From Dehalococcoidia bacterium (GTDB lineage: Bacteria > Chloroflexota > Dehalococcoidia > Tepidiformales > Tepidiformaceae), in contig VXPF01000117.1 in NCBI GenBank assembly GCA_009839725.1, positions 62,001 to 126,000 on the forward strand: a DNA stretch of 64,000 nt, written 5' to 3'. Every line of letters begins with the position of its first letter. Within the stretch, counting starts at the first letter, position 1. Below are positions 7,010-17,928 of this stretch, piece by piece. The notes under the pieces are model-generated. The model did not search any database. It had not been told where the DNA came from and worked only from the letters and a program-made list of their open reading frames with translations. The translations under genes were made by a program, and so were the position numbers.

Positions 7010-8950
7010 ATGGGACCTTTGCTTGAAACGATTAACTCGCCCGCGGACCTGCGTGATCTCACGCCCGACGAGCTCGAGCAGCTCGCCACCGAGATCCGCG
7101 ATGAGCTCGTCAGTACCATCCAGGGCATTGGCGGCGGCGGGCACCTCGCCTCGAACCTGGGCGTCGTCGAGCTGACGCTGGCGCTGCACCGCCAGTTCGA
7201 CTCGCCGAAGGACCGCATTCTCTGGGACGTGAGCCACCAGGTGTACGTCCACAAGATGATGACCGGACGCCGCGAGCAGATGGGCTCGATCCGGCAGTAC
7301 GAGGGGCTTTCAGGCTTCGCCGACCGGAACGAGAGCCCGCACGACCTCTTCGGCGCCGGCCACGCGGGAACCTCGATCTCGGCGGCGACGGGCATGGCGG
7401 CCGCGCGCGACCTGCGCGGCGAGGACCATCACGTGATCGCCGTCATCGGCGACGGCGCGATGACGGCGGGCATGGCCTTCGAGGGCCTGAACCACGCGGG
7501 ACACCTGGGCACGAACCTGATCGTGATCCTGAACGACAACTCCATGTCGATCTCGCCCAACGTGGGCGCGCTCAGCCGCAACGTGAACAAGCTGCGTATC
7601 GAGCCCCACTACCGGCGCGTGAAGCAGGAGATCGAGGGCCGCATCGACGGCCTCGTGGAGCAGTTCCCCATCGGGCGGAACCTGGCGAGGGACGTCTGGC
7701 AGGGCGCACAGCGCGTGCAATCGAGCATGCGCGACCTGATCGTGCCGGCGAGCTTCTGGGAGCAGTTCGGCTTCGACTACTACGGGCCCATCGACGGACA
7801 CAACCTGGGTGAACTGGAGGCGACGCTCTCGGCGGTGAAGCAGGTGAAGGGCAAGCCCGTGCTGCTCCACATCCTCACGAACAAGGGCCACGGCATTCCC
7901 GAGGCGGCCGCCGACCCCGTGAAGAGCCACAGCGGCACGTTCTGGCTGAAGAAGCCGGCCGCGCCCGACGCCCCCAAGGCCCCACCCACCTACAGCCAGG
8001 TGTTCGCGCAGGCCGTGGACGAGCTGATCGAGCAGGACCCGCGCGTGGTCGCCATCACCGCCGCCATGCTCGAGGGCACCGGTCTGGCGGCGACCCAGAA
8101 GGCGCACCCGGAGCGCGTCTTCGACGTGGGCATTGCCGAGCAGCACGGGGTCACGTTCGCTGCGGGCCTGGCGACGCAGGGCATGCGACCCATCGCGGCC
8201 ATCTACTCAACATTCCTGCAGCGCGGCTTCGACTCGATCGTGCACGACATCGTGGTGCAGAAGCTGCCGGTCATCTTCGCGCTGGACCGCGCCGGTTTCG
8301 TCGGGGACGACGGCAAGACGCACCAGGGCTTCATCGACACCTCCTACATGCGCTGCCTGCCGAACATGGTGGTGAGCGCGCCCAAGGACGAGGCCGAGCT
8401 TCGCGACCTGCTCTACACGGCCGTCGCGCACGACATGCCGTTCTCGGTGCGGTACCCGCGGGGCGCAGGCCCCGGGGCGCCGACGGACCAGCCGATGAAG
8501 AAGATCCCGATCGGCCAGTCCGAGACGCTGCGAGAGGGCCGCGACATCACGCTCATCGGCTACGGGGCGTCCGTGATCGAGTGCGTGAAGGCGGGCGACC
8601 TGCTGGCGCTGGAGGGCATCGAGGCGCGGGTCATCAACTCGCGTTTCGCGAAGCCGCTCGACGAGGACGCGATCCTGGCGGCGGCCCGCGAGACGGGCGG
8701 CATCATCACGGCCGAGGAGAACGTGCGGGCGGGAGGCTTCGGCGAGGCCGTGCTGGCGCTTCTCGCCGACAACGGCGTGCCCGAGTCTCTCCTCCTGAAC
8801 CTGACGATGCCGGACGACATCGTCGACCACGGACCGCAGAAGGTGTACCGAAACGTGTACGACCTCGACGGAGAGGGCATCGCCCGCCGAGCGATGGAGG
8901 TCCTGAAGGACCGCCGCCCCGAGCGCAAGGAGAGCCTTGCGACCGCCTGA
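7010..8950 (+). CDS. dxs: 1-deoxy-D-xylulose-5-phosphate synthase
   Basis: Thiamine-diphosphate enzyme that condenses pyruvate and glyceraldehyde 3-phosphate, the first step of the MEP isoprenoid pathway. At 646 residues it is near full family length. Seen in sequence: the substrate/ThDP segment HQVYVHKMMTGR, the ThDP-binding GDGAMTAGMAFEGLN, Mg-binding LNDNSMSIS, the acidic AEQHGVTFAAGLA region with catalytic Glu, and DRAGFVGDDGKTHQG. The ribosome binding site is AAGGAGG. The next gene, a prenyl synthase, lies 24 bases downstream, so precursor supply and chain elongation are probably co-expressed. Confidence 0.97.
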   Translation: MGPLLETINSPADLRDLTPDELEQLATEIRDELVSTIQGIGGGGHLASNLGVVELTLALHRQFDSPKDRILWDVSHQVYVHKMMTGRREQMGSIRQYEGLSGFADRNESPHDLFGAGHAGTSISAATGMAAARDLRGEDHHVIAVIGDGAMTAGMAFEGLNHAGHLGTNLIVILNDNSMSISPNVGALSRNVNKLRIEPHYRRVKQEIEGRIDGLVEQFPIGRNLARDVWQGAQRVQSSMRDLIVPASFWEQFGFDYYGPIDGHNLGELEATLSAVKQVKGKPVLLHILTNKGHGIPEAAADPVKSHSGTFWLKKPAAPDAPKAPPTYSQVFAQAVDELIEQDPRVVAITAAMLEGTGLAATQKAHPERVFDVGIAEQHGVTFAAGLATQGMRPIAAIYSTFLQRGFDSIVHDIVVQKLPVIFALDRAGFVGDDGKTHQGFIDTSYMRCLPNMVVSAPKDEAELRDLLYTAVAHDMPFSVRYPRGAGPGAPTDQPMKKIPIGQSETLREGRDITLIGYGASVIECVKAGDLLALEGIEARVINSRFAKPLDEDAILAAARETGGIITAEENVRAGGFGEAVLALLADNGVPESLLLNLTMPDDIVDHGPQKVYRNVYDLDGEGIARRAMEVLKDRRPERKESLATA

Positions 8951-8974
8951 GCAACGAAGGGGGGAGCAGGCCGT

Positions 8975-9997
8975 ATGACTACCGCTGCAGCATCGCCTCC
9001 GTCTGCGTTGACCGCGCACCTCGACGCGCTCGAGGACGCGCTGCGTGCGGCCGTGGGCGCGGACGAGAGCGGCCTCGCGGCTGCTGCTCGTTATGTCATG
9101 GGCTGGGAGGACGAGCAGGGGCGGCCCGCCACGACCGGTGGCAAGCGCATCCGGCCGGCCCTCTGCCTGCTGGCGGCGGAGGCGCTCGGCGGCTCGGCCG
9201 CCGACGCCATGCCCGGCGCGGTGGCGGTGGAGCTGGTGCACAACTTCTCGCTCGTTCACGACGAGATCCAGGATCGCGACGCGGAACGCCACCACCGGCC
9301 CACGATCTGGCGGATCGTGGGCGAGGCGCAGGCGATCAACGTGGGCGACTTCCTCCTGACGCGAGCGCTCCGGGCGCTCTCCGAGTCAGACGCGCCCAGC
9401 GAGCGCCGGGTGGCCGCCCTGGACGCCCTCCTGACCGCCACCGACGACATGATCGGGGGGCAGTGGAACGACCTCAGCTTCGAGCCGCGAGGGGATGTCT
9501 CCACCGAGGACTACCTGGCGATGGTGGAGGGGAAGACGGGCGCGCTCATCGGGGCGCCGCTGCAGATGGGCGCCATTCTGAGCGGCGCGCCGGCGGAGCA
9601 GAGCGACGGCATCCGCGACTGGGGCCGCAGGGTGGGGCTGGCGTTCCAGGTGCGGGACGACATCCTCGGCATCTGGGGCGACCCCACGGTGACGGGGAAG
9701 TCGAACCAGAACGACCTCGCCCGCCACAAGAAGACGCTGCCGGTGATCGCGGCGCTGGCGGTGCCGCGCACGCGCCACGCGATCGAGCGGCTGTACGCGC
9801 ACGAGGAGCCGCCGGCGGCGGAGATCGAGGCGGTTTCGGCACAGATGGAGGCGGACGGGGTGAAGGCGGTGGCGGAGGAGCACGCGAGGCGTTATGTCGA
9901 TGAGGCGAGCAGCCTCCTCGACAGCCTCGGGCTGCGGGAGGACGAGCGCGTCCTGATGGCAGCGGTCGCGCGCTACCTCATCGAGCGGGCGGGGTAG
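8975..9997 (+). CDS. polyprenyl (probably farnesyl/geranylgeranyl) diphosphate synthase
   Basis: Trans-prenyltransferase of 340 residues that elongates allylic diphosphates with IPP. It shows GGKRIRPAL near the N-terminus, a first aspartate motif HDEIQDRD and second aspartate motif FQVRDDILGIWGD, plus the KSNQND lysine region. The first motif is D-E-x-x-D rather than D-D-x-x-D, a variant known in some bacterial synthases. GGAG-type ribosome binding site; 24 bases after dxs. Chain length cannot be assigned with confidence; carotenoid or lipid side-chain precursors are likely. A second, more ordinary DDVVD synthase is encoded near 35 kb. Confidence 0.9.
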   Translation: MTTAAASPPSALTAHLDALEDALRAAVGADESGLAAAARYVMGWEDEQGRPATTGGKRIRPALCLLAAEALGGSAADAMPGAVAVELVHNFSLVHDEIQDRDAERHHRPTIWRIVGEAQAINVGDFLLTRALRALSESDAPSERRVAALDALLTATDDMIGGQWNDLSFEPRGDVSTEDYLAMVEGKTGALIGAPLQMGAILSGAPAEQSDGIRDWGRRVGLAFQVRDDILGIWGDPTVTGKSNQNDLARHKKTLPVIAALAVPRTRHAIERLYAHEEPPAAEIEAVSAQMEADGVKAVAEEHARRYVDEASSLLDSLGLREDERVLMAAVARYLIERAG

Positions 9998-10034
9998 GCC
10001 CAGCGCTTCAGGAATCCCCGAGGCGGGGTGTGGT

Positions 10035-10253
10035 CTAGAGCGTTTCGGCGATCGCAACTGCAGCTGCGGCGATTGTCACGGCGAGAGCCGTGACTGCCGC
10101 GATGGTTTGAGCCAGCCGCTTGTCGAGGTAGTCCTTCGTCACAAGGTCGGCGGAGGCCTCCTCGACGACGCCAACAATTCCTTCAGCCAGAGGTTCAGCT
10201 GCTCCAGCATCAGTGAGTTCTCTCACTGCCTTGTGCGTGTCCAAGGTTGCCAT
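10035..10253 (-). CDS. small coiled-coil membrane-tail protein, DUF1640-like
   Basis: The 72-residue product opens MATLDTHKAVRELTDAGA, then a helix with alternating charges and a C-terminal hydrophobic segment (TIAAVTALAVTIAAAAVAIA). The opening D-T-x-x-x-V-x-x-L-x-x-A-G pattern plus a C-terminal membrane helix resembles the small DUF1640/CCDC90-like proteins. It is transcribed convergently to the prenyl synthase and lies 120 bp downstream of gltD. Function unknown; family resemblance is by eye only. Confidence 0.6.
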   Translation of the reverse strand: MATLDTHKAVRELTDAGAAEPLAEGIVGVVEEASADLVTKDYLDKRLAQTIAAVTALAVTIAAAAVAIAETL

Positions 10254-10294
10254 CGTTAAGCAGTCTACCGGAGACGCCAGGATTCGACCACTCA

Positions 10295-10313
10295 GGGGGG
10301 CCGACGGCGCCCC
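10295..10313 (-). terminator. possible gltD terminator
   Basis: A bulged GC hairpin (GGGGCGCC, loop GTC, GGCCCC on the minus strand) lies about 60 bases after the gltD stop and before the small DUF1640-like gene. No T-tract, so this is tentative. Confidence 0.3.
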
Positions 10314-10372
10314 GAGGGGGCGATTCAGCGCTGAGGCTTAGGGTGAAGAGCGAGTGACTGCGCCGCCCCGGA

Positions 10373-11809
10373 CTACGGCAGGGACGTTTCGCCCATCAGG
10401 TAGCGGTCGATGCCGCGGGCGGCGTCGCGGCCTTCGGCGATGGCCCAGACGATGAGGGACTGGCCTCGGGTCATGTCGCCGGCGGTGAAGATGCCGGGGA
10501 CGCTCGTCATCTTGTTCTCATCGGCGGCGACGTTGCCGCGCTCGGTCAGCTCGACGCCGAGCTGCTCGAGCATGCCGGGGCGCTCGGGGCCGAGGAAGCC
10601 GAGGGCGAGCAGCACGAGGTCGACGGGCTCGACGAACTCGCTGCCCGGGACCTCGGTCATCTGCATGCGGCCGTCCTCGCCGGGCGCCCACTCGAGGCGC
10701 ACGCCGTGGAGGGCGGTCAGGCGGCCGTCCTCGCCGGTGAACTCCTTGGTGAGGATGCTGTAGTCGCGGTCGCCGCCCTCTTCGTGGGCGCCGGAGGTGC
10801 GGAAGATGTTCGGCCAGGTGGGCCAGGGGGGTTCGGGCGGGCGGGCGTCGGGCGGCCGGGGGAGGAGCTCCCACTGCTTCACGCTCAGGGCGCCGTGGCG
10901 GTGCACCGTCCCGAGACAGTCGGCGCCGGTATCGCCTCCCCCGAGGATGATGACGCGCTTTCCGGCGGCGGAGATGACCTCGTTCTCGGGGACGTCGTCT
11001 CCGGCGACGAGCTTGTTCTGCGGGGGCAGGAAGTCCATGGCGAGGTGGATGCCGTCGAGCTCGCGGCCGGGGATGGGGAGGTCGCGGGAGTGGGTGGCGC
11101 CGCCGGCCAGGCAGATGGCGTCGAACTCGTCGATCAGGTCGCGGGCATCGACGTCGACGCCGATGTTGACGCTGGAGCGGAAGACGACGCCTTCCGCCTC
11201 CATCTGCTCGAGGCGGCGGTCGATGAAGCGCTTCTCCATCTTGAATTCGGGGATGCCGTAGCGGAGCAGGCCGCCGATGCGGTCGTCACGCTCGAAGACG
11301 GTAACGTCGTGGCCGGCGCGGCGGAGCTGCTGGGCGGCGGCGAGTCCCGCCGGGCCCGAGCCGATGACGGCAACGCGGCGCTCGGTGCGCTGCTGGGGCG
11401 GCTCGGGGTGGATCCAGCCCTCGCGCCAGGCGCGCTCGATGATGCTGACCTCGACCTGCTTGATGGTGACGGGGTCGTTGTTGATGCCGAGGACGCAGGC
11501 CGCTTCGCAGGGGGCGGGGCAGAGGCGTCCGGTGAACTCGGGGAAGTTGTTGGTGGCGTGCAGGCGGTCGATGGCGTCGCGCCAGTGGCCGCGATACACG
11601 AGGTCGTTCCAGTCGGGAATGATGTTGCCGAGGGGGCAGCCCTGGTGGCAGAAGGGCACGCCACAGTCCATGCAGCGCGCGGCCTGCTCGTTGAGCTGCT
11701 TGGGCGGCATCTCCTCGTAGTACTCGAGCCAGTCGGTGACGCGCTCGGCCACGGGGCGGCTGGGCGGCCCCTTGCGATCGAACTCGATGAAGCCCGTGAC
11801 CTTAGCCAC
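10373..11809 (-). CDS. gltD: glutamate synthase (NADPH) small subunit
   Basis: The beta subunit passes electrons from NAD(P)H to the large subunit. I choose the GTG at 11809 (478 residues, [10 protein letters not shown]) over the track start, because it overlaps the gltB stop by eight bases and matches usual GltD length. N-terminal cysteines [17 protein letters not shown] and [12 protein letters not shown] bind iron-sulfur clusters. Two dinucleotide folds follow, [13 protein letters not shown] (FAD) and [12 protein letters not shown] (NADPH), and the C-terminus carries [14 protein letters not shown]. Co-transcribed with gltB. Confidence 0.95.
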   Translation of the reverse strand: MAKVTGFIEFDRKGPPSRPVAERVTDWLEYYEEMPPKQLNEQAARCMDCGVPFCHQGCPLGNIIPDWNDLVYRGHWRDAIDRLHATNNFPEFTGRLCPAPCEAACVLGINNDPVTIKQVEVSIIERAWREGWIHPEPPQQRTERRVAVIGSGPAGLAAAQQLRRAGHDVTVFERDDRIGGLLRYGIPEFKMEKRFIDRRLEQMEAEGVVFRSSVNIGVDVDARDLIDEFDAICLAGGATHSRDLPIPGRELDGIHLAMDFLPPQNKLVAGDDVPENEVISAAGKRVIILGGGDTGADCLGTVHRHGALSVKQWELLPRPPDARPPEPPWPTWPNIFRTSGAHEEGGDRDYSILTKEFTGEDGRLTALHGVRLEWAPGEDGRMQMTEVPGSEFVEPVDLVLLALGFLGPERPGMLEQLGVELTERGNVAADENKMTSVPGIFTAGDMTRGQSLIVWAIAEGRDAARGIDRYLMGETSLP

Positions 11810-14800
11810 CGCTCGCCCCCACCTGCTCGCGCTCGGCCTCCTCGGCGGCTTTCTGCTCGTCGAGGACACGGCGGTAGTCGAGCGGCATAACCTTTACGAA
11901 GCGCGAAATCGTGCCCTGCCAGTCCTGGAGGAGCCGATCGGCGACGGTGCTGCCGGTGTGCTCGCGGTGGCGCTCCAGGAGGCTGCGGACGAGGTCGACG
12001 TCCTCATCGTCGGTGAGCGGCTCCAGGTCGACCATCTCCTTGTTGCAGCGGATGTCGAAGTCGCCCTCATCGTCGAGCACGTAGGCGACGCCGCCGCTCA
12101 TGCCGGCGCCGAAGTTGCGGCCCGTAGGTCCGATGACGACGACGCGGCCGCCGGTCATGTACTCGCAGGCGTGATCGCCGGTGCCCTCGACGACGGCGTG
12201 GGCGCCGCTGTTGCGTACGCAGAAGCGTTCGCCGGCCACACCACGGATGAAGGCGGAGCCCCCGGTGGCGCCGTAGAGGGCGACGTTGCCGATGATGATG
12301 TTCTCCTCGGGCACGAAGGTTGAGTCGGGGGGCGGGGCGGCCACGAGGCGGCCGCCGGAGAGGCCCTTGCCGAAGTAGTCGTTGGCGTCGCCCGAGAGGA
12401 GGAGGGTCATGCCCTTGGGCACGAAGGCGCCGAAGCTCTGCCCGGCCGAGCCCTTGAAGCGGAAGGTGATCGTGTCGGGCGGGAGGCCGGCGGCGCCGTG
12501 CCGTCGCGTCACTTCGCTGCCGAGGATGGTTCCGACCACACGATTTACGTTTCGGATAGGTACTTCAACATCCACCGGCTCCCCGCTTTCGAGGGCTGGG
12601 CGGGCCAGCTGGATGAGATCCTGGTCGAGGGCGTGGCGGAGGCCGTGGTCCTGCTCGGCGATGCGCCGCGTGGCGATGTGCTCGGGCACCTGGGGCCGGT
12701 AGAGAATGGCGGAGAGGTCGATGCCCTGCGCCTTGTAGTGGTCCACGGCGCGGCGGGCGTCGATGAGGTCGCTGCGCCCGATGAGCTCGTCCAAGGAGCG
12801 GTAGCCGAGCTCGGCGAGGGTCTCGCGGATCTCCTCGGCGACGAACTCGAAGAAGTTGACGACGTGCTCGGCCTTGCCCGTGAACTTCTCGCGGAGCTGC
12901 GGGTTCTGGGTGGCGACGCCAACGGGGCAGGTATCGAGGTGGCAGACGCGCATCATGATGCAGCCCATGACCACGAGCGGCGCCGTCGCGAAGCCGTACT
13001 CCTCCGCCCCGAGGAGGGCGGCGATGACGACGTCGCGGCCCGTCTTCATCTGGCCGTCGGTCTGCACGATGATGCGGTCGCGCAGCTTGTTCAGGACGAG
13101 GGTCTGCTGGGTCTCGGCGAGGCCGAGCTCCCAGGGCACGCCCGCGTGCTTGAGCGAGGTGAGGGGGCTGGCGCCGGTGCCGCCGTCGTGCCCGCTGATG
13201 AGGACGACGTCGGACTTGGCCTTGGCCACGCCCGCCGCGACCGTGCCCACGCCCACCTCGGCGACGAGCTTGACGCTGATGCGGGCGCGCGGGTTCGAGT
13301 TCTTCAGGTCATGGATGAGCTGGGCAAGATCCTCGATCGAGTAGATGTCATGGTGCGGGGGCGGGCTGATGAGGCCCACGCCGGGGGTCGAGTAGCGCAC
13401 CTGCGCGATCCAGGGCCAGACCTTGTGGCCGGGGAGCTGGCCTCCCTCGCCGGGCTTCGCGCCCTGGGCCATCTTGATCTGGAGCTCGTCGGCGTTCACG
13501 AGGTACTCGCTGGTGACGCCGAAGCGGCCAGAAGCGACCTGCTTGATGGAGCTGCGGCGGAGGTCGCCGTTGTCGTCGGGGGTAAAGCGTCGGGGGTCCT
13601 CGCCGCCCTCACCGGTGTTGCTGCGGCCGCCGATGCGGTTCATGGCGATGGCGAGGGTCTCGTGGGCCTCGGCGCTGATCGATCCGAACGACATGGCGCC
13701 CGTCGCGAAACGGGGGAAGATGCTGGAGGCCGGCTCGACCTCCTCGATGGGAATGGGGTCGCGGTCGGAGCGAAGCTCCATGAGGCCGCGGAGGGTGGCC
13801 ATCTGGCGGGCCTGGTCGTTCACGAGGGTGGTGTACTCGCGGAAGATCTCGCGGCGCTTCGTGCGGGTTGCGTGCTGGAGCTTGAAGATCGTGTCGGGGT
13901 TGAAGAGGTGGTACTCGCCGTCGTGGCGCCACTGGTACTGGCCGCCCCAGCCGATGCCGTAGAGTCCACCGTCGCGGTCGGGGTAGGCACGGGCGTGGTG
14001 GGCGAGCATCTCGGCCGCGATCTGCTCGAGCCCGGCCCCGCTGATGCGTGAAACCGTGCCCGTGAAGTAGCGGTCGATGAGGTCCTCGTTGAGGCCCACG
14101 GCCTCGAAGATCTGGGCGCCGCGGTAGCTCTGCACCGTAGAGATGCCCATCTTCGACATGACTTTCACGACGCCCTTCTTGAGGGCCTTGCCGAAGTTGG
14201 CCTCGGCCTCCTCCCAGGGGATGTCGCTCTCGAGGGAGCCCTCGTCCACCATCTCGCGGAGGGTGTCGAGCGAGAGGTAGGGGTTGATGGCGCCGGCGCC
14301 GTAGCCGATGAGCAGGGCGAAGTGGTGCACCTCGCGCGGCTCGCCCGTCTCGACCACAAGCCCGACCTTGGTGCGCTGCTTGTTACGCACGAGGTGGTGG
14401 TGAAGGCCGGCCGTGGCGAGGAGGGCGGGCAGGGGCGCGCGGTCCCGATCGATGTCGCGGTCGGAGAGGATGAGGATGTTGGCGCCGCCTTCGATCGCCT
14501 GGTCGGCGCGCTCGAAGAGCTCGTCGAGGGCGGGCTGCATGCCGGCGGGCCCCTCGTCGGCGGGCATCGTCATGGGCAGCACGGCGGAGCGGAAACCGCT
14601 CTCCCCGTCGAGCGCCCTGAGCTGCGCGAGCTCGCCGTTCGTGAGGAAGGGCGAGGGCAGAGCGATCATGCGGTAGCCGTCGTCGAGGCCCTCGCTGAAG
14701 AGGTTGCCCTCGGCGCCGATGAGGGAGTCGACGGAGGTCACGATCTCCTCGCGGATGGCGTCGAGGGGCGGGTTCGTGACCTGCGCGAAGAGCTGCTTGA

Positions 14801-16358
14801 AATAGTTGTAGAGCGGCTGCGGGCGCTCGGAAAGCACGGCTAGCGGCGTGTCCGTCCCCATCGAGCCAAGCGCCTCCTGGCCCTGGCGCGCCATCGGCCC
14901 GAGGTGGTACTTCGCGTCCTCGACCGTGTAGCCGAAGGCGATCTGGCGCTCGAGCAGGTCCGGACCCTGGACCGGGGCGGGAGGCTCAGCGGGGGGCAGG
15001 TCGGCGAGGCGGGTAAGGTTCGCGTCGAGGAAGCCGTCGTAGTCGTGGGCGCCTGCGAGCCGCTGCTTCAGCTCCGTATCGCCGATGATGCGCCCTTCCT
15101 CGAGGCTGACGAGGAACATGCGCCCGGGCTGCAGGCGGCCCTTCATGAGGACGTTGTCGTCCTCGACGTGCAGGACGCCGGACTCCGAGGCCATGACGAC
15201 GAGGTCGTCCTTGGTCACGAGGTAGCGGGAGGGGCGGAGGCCGTTGCGGTCGAGGACGGCGCCGATGGTGCGGCCGTCCGTGAAGGCGACGGAGGCAGGG
15301 CCGTCCCAGGGCTCCATGAGCAGGCTGTGGTACTCGTAGAAGGCCTTCTTCTCGGCACTCATGGTCTCGTGGCCGGACCAGGCCTCGGGGATGAGCATCA
15401 TCATCGCGTGCTCGATGGGGCGTCCGCCGAGGGTCAGCAGCTCGAGGGCGTTGTCGAGGCAGGCGGTGTCGCTGCCGGCCTCATCGATGATGGGAATGAT
15501 CTTGTGGATATCGTCGAAGTGGGGCGATTCGAGGAGCGCCTCGCGCGCGGCCATCCAGTTCTTGTTGCCGCGGAGGGTGTTGATCTCGCCGTTGTGGGAG
15601 ATGGTGCGGTAGGGATGGGCGAGCTTCCAGCTGGGGAAGGTGTTGGTGCTGAAGCGGGAGTGGAACATCGCCAGGGCGGTGACCATGCGGCGGTCGCGGA
15701 GGTCGGGGTAGTACTCGGGCAGCTGGAGGGCGGTGAGCATGCCCTTGTAGACGACCGTGCGGCAGGAGAGGCTGGGGAAGTAGAAGTCCTCGGAGTCGCC
15801 GATGCCGCGGCGCTCGACCTCGCGCTCGAAGAGCTTGCGGATGACGAAGAGGCGGCGCTCGAAGTCGTCCTCGCTCTCGACCCAGGTGCCGCGCCCGATG
15901 AAGACCTGGTGGACGGAGGGCTCGGCGACGAGTGAGGTCTCGCCCAGCATCTCGTTGTTGGTGGGAACCTCGCGCCAGCCGAGGAGGTGCTGGCCCTCGC
16001 CCCGGACGAGCTCGCCGAGGAGGTTCATGGCGAGGGTGCGGGCGTGCTCATCGCCGTGGCAGAAGAGCATGCCCACGCCGTAGGAGCCGCGCGGGGGCAG
16101 GTTGATGCCAAGCTCGGCGCACTCGTGGTGGAAGAACTCGTCGGGGGTCTGGATGAGGAGGCCGGCGCCGTCGCCGGTGTTGACCTCGGCGCCGCTGGCG
16201 CCGCGGTGGTTGAGGTTGGCGAGCGCCTCGATCGCCTTCTCGACGATCATGTGGGAGCGGTGTCCCTTGAGGTGCACGAGGAAGCCGACGCCGCACGAGT
16301 CGTGCTCGAGGCGGGGATCGTAGAGACCCTGCTTCGGGGGCCGGGTATGCGCGGCCAT
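11802..16358 (-). CDS. gltB: glutamate synthase large subunit
   Basis: Makes glutamate from glutamine and 2-oxoglutarate. The track ORF begins at 16478, but the ATG at 16358 has a GGGAGGT ribosome binding site and gives a standard 1518-residue protein. After a short propeptide, HDSCGVGF supplies the catalytic Cys of the class II glutaminase domain. A central domain, the FMN-binding synthase domain ([24 protein letters not shown]), the 3Fe-4S cysteines in [15 protein letters not shown], and the C-terminal GXGXG beta-helix ([21 protein letters not shown]) follow in order. The adjacent aminotransferase is divergent. Confidence 0.97.
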   Translation of the reverse strand: MAAHTRPPKQGLYDPRLEHDSCGVGFLVHLKGHRSHMIVEKAIEALANLNHRGASGAEVNTGDGAGLLIQTPDEFFHHECAELGINLPPRGSYGVGMLFCHGDEHARTLAMNLLGELVRGEGQHLLGWREVPTNNEMLGETSLVAEPSVHQVFIGRGTWVESEDDFERRLFVIRKLFEREVERRGIGDSEDFYFPSLSCRTVVYKGMLTALQLPEYYPDLRDRRMVTALAMFHSRFSTNTFPSWKLAHPYRTISHNGEINTLRGNKNWMAAREALLESPHFDDIHKIIPIIDEAGSDTACLDNALELLTLGGRPIEHAMMMLIPEAWSGHETMSAEKKAFYEYHSLLMEPWDGPASVAFTDGRTIGAVLDRNGLRPSRYLVTKDDLVVMASESGVLHVEDDNVLMKGRLQPGRMFLVSLEEGRIIGDTELKQRLAGAHDYDGFLDANLTRLADLPPAEPPAPVQGPDLLERQIAFGYTVEDAKYHLGPMARQGQEALGSMGTDTPLAVLSERPQPLYNYFKQLFAQVTNPPLDAIREEIVTSVDSLIGAEGNLFSEGLDDGYRMIALPSPFLTNGELAQLRALDGESGFRSAVLPMTMPADEGPAGMQPALDELFERADQAIEGGANILILSDRDIDRDRAPLPALLATAGLHHHLVRNKQRTKVGLVVETGEPREVHHFALLIGYGAGAINPYLSLDTLREMVDEGSLESDIPWEEAEANFGKALKKGVVKVMSKMGISTVQSYRGAQIFEAVGLNEDLIDRYFTGTVSRISGAGLEQIAAEMLAHHARAYPDRDGGLYGIGWGGQYQWRHDGEYHLFNPDTIFKLQHATRTKRREIFREYTTLVNDQARQMATLRGLMELRSDRDPIPIEEVEPASSIFPRFATGAMSFGSISAEAHETLAIAMNRIGGRSNTGEGGEDPRRFTPDDNGDLRRSSIKQVASGRFGVTSEYLVNADELQIKMAQGAKPGEGGQLPGHKVWPWIAQVRYSTPGVGLISPPPHHDIYSIEDLAQLIHDLKNSNPRARISVKLVAEVGVGTVAAGVAKAKSDVVLISGHDGGTGASPLTSLKHAGVPWELGLAETQQTLVLNKLRDRIIVQTDGQMKTGRDVVIAALLGAEEYGFATAPLVVMGCIMMRVCHLDTCPVGVATQNPQLREKFTGKAEHVVNFFEFVAEEIRETLAELGYRSLDELIGRSDLIDARRAVDHYKAQGIDLSAILYRPQVPEHIATRRIAEQDHGLRHALDQDLIQLARPALESGEPVDVEVPIRNVNRVVGTILGSEVTRRHGAAGLPPDTITFRFKGSAGQSFGAFVPKGMTLLLSGDANDYFGKGLSGGRLVAAPPPDSTFVPEENIIIGNVALYGATGGSAFIRGVAGERFCVRNSGAHAVVEGTGDHACEYMTGGRVVVIGPTGRNFGAGMSGGVAYVLDDEGDFDIRCNKEMVDLEPLTDDEDVDLVRSLLERHREHTGSTVADRLLQDWQGTISRFVKVMPLDYRRVLDEQKAAEEAEREQVGASGG

Positions 16359-16603
16359 CCAGGCGACCTCCCTCGTTGTCGTTACCCGGTGCGACGCTGC
16401 TCGCGGAGGCGGCTCGTGCGCGGGGTAACACTCTCCCGCGCCTCGCCTCGCGAGGCTCACGCCTCCCAACGCACACACGGGTGAACCATAAGTATAGCGA
16501 GATCAAGTCCCTGAGATCGCCCCCGACCGTTACACCTGCATTAACGGAAATCCAGAAACGCGCGCTGCTCGCCCCTGACGCCCGCCGCCGCCATACTGAG
16601 GCC

Positions 16604-17842
16604 ATGCCCGAGACCCCCTTCTGGACCCAGGACTCCCTTGAAGACCTCGTGAGCGCCCGCTCGAAGATCATGGGCGCGGGCGTGTGGGCCGCGGCGCGGC
16701 CCGACGACCGGCCTGTTATCTCGTTCGCGGGCGGGCTGCCGGACGTGCCCTCGCTGCCCAGCGAGGAGCTGCTGCGCGCAACCCGCAACGTGCTCGAACG
16801 TGAGCGTCGCGAGGCGCTGCAGTACGGCGGCACGTTCGGCCCGCATCCGCTGCGCGAGGCGATCGCGGAGCGATCGTCGGTCATCGAGGGGATCCCGCTG
16901 ACGGACGAGCACGTGATCATCAGCTCGGGGGCGGCGCACGGCATCGGCATCGCCTGCGAGGCGCTCCTCGACCCGGGCGACACGGCGCTCGTGGAGAGCC
17001 CGACCTTCCCGGGAAGCCTGCGCACCATCCACTCGTTCGGGGCCGAGATCGAGGCTATCCCCATGGACGACGAGGGGCTGCGGGTCGACCTGGTCGAGGA
17101 GACGCTGAAGCGGCTCGCGGACGAGGGGCGCCGGGCGAAGCTGCTCTACACCATCCCGACGCACCAGAACCCGGCAGGGTCGACCCTGCCGCTGGCGCGC
17201 CGCGAGAAGCTGCTCGAACTGGCGCGCGAGCACCGCGTGATGCTGCTGGAGGACGATGCCTACGGCGAGCTCTGGTTCGGCGACAATCCGCCGCCACCCT
17301 CGCTGTTCGCGCTCTCCGGCGGCGAGCTCGCGATCAGGGTGCTGACCTTCTCGAAGATCATCGCGACGGGGCTGCGGCTGGGCTGGAACCTGGCGCCGCC
17401 GACCCTGATCACGCGCATGGCCGCCCTCCGCTACGACATGGGGTCGAGCCCCTACCTGGGCCGCACCGTGGCGGAGATGATCCGGAACGGCGACCTCGAC
17501 CGGCACGTCGAGCGGCTGCGGGGCATCTACCGGCGCAAGCTCGAGCGCCTGTGCGCGGCGATCGAGGAGCACTGCAGCGACTACGTCAGCTACAGGCTGC
17601 CCGAAGGCGGCTTCTTCCTGTGGCTGGGGCTGCGCCCCGGCCTTTCCGCGCTCGAGGTGCAGCAAGTCGCCAACGAGAAGGGCGTCCTGATCGGCGCGGG
17701 ACCGCACTTCTTCGCCGACAGCAACGTGACACAGCACCTGCGGGTGGCCTTCAGCTACACGCCCGTCGAGGAGATCGAGGAGGGCGTCCACCGGCTGGGC
17801 GAGGCGCTGCGCGAGGTGGCGGCCAACTCGGCGGTTAAGTAG
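16604..17842 (+). CDS. PLP-dependent aminotransferase (class I/II, 2-aminoadipate/aromatic type)
   Basis: Fold-type I aminotransferase of 412 residues from ATG 16604; the track start at 16376 would cross the gltB leader and lacks a ribosome site. Key points: SFAGGLPDVPSLP opening, LQYGGTFGPHPLREAIAE, PTHQNPAGSTL, LLEDDAYGELWF (Asp/Tyr binding PLP) and TFSKIIATGLRLGW with the Schiff-base Lys. This set is typical of the LysN/MocR-like branch with broad specificity. It lies between gltB and ilvD, consistent with amino-group transfer using glutamate. The exact substrate cannot be fixed. Confidence 0.9.
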   Translation: MPETPFWTQDSLEDLVSARSKIMGAGVWAAARPDDRPVISFAGGLPDVPSLPSEELLRATRNVLERERREALQYGGTFGPHPLREAIAERSSVIEGIPLTDEHVIISSGAAHGIGIACEALLDPGDTALVESPTFPGSLRTIHSFGAEIEAIPMDDEGLRVDLVEETLKRLADEGRRAKLLYTIPTHQNPAGSTLPLARREKLLELAREHRVMLLEDDAYGELWFGDNPPPPSLFALSGGELAIRVLTFSKIIATGLRLGWNLAPPTLITRMAALRYDMGSSPYLGRTVAEMIRNGDLDRHVERLRGIYRRKLERLCAAIEEHCSDYVSYRLPEGGFFLWLGLRPGLSALEVQQVANEKGVLIGAGPHFFADSNVTQHLRVAFSYTPVEEIEEGVHRLGEALREVAANSAVK

Positions 17843-17928
17843 CGGTCCGCTCCCCGGCGGTTCTGGCTCGGGACACGGGCAGCGCGTAGGCTCGATTTCC
17901 TGGATTTCGACCTTCCTGGAGACCCCTC

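Noticed and set aside
12498-14051. 517-aa plus-strand ORF inside gltB
   Set aside because: Antisense shadow of gltB with no recognisable domain.
16359-16603. Candidate -10 TATACT in the gltB/aminotransferase intergenic region
   Set aside because: No -35 element at an acceptable spacing on either strand, so I did not list a promoter.
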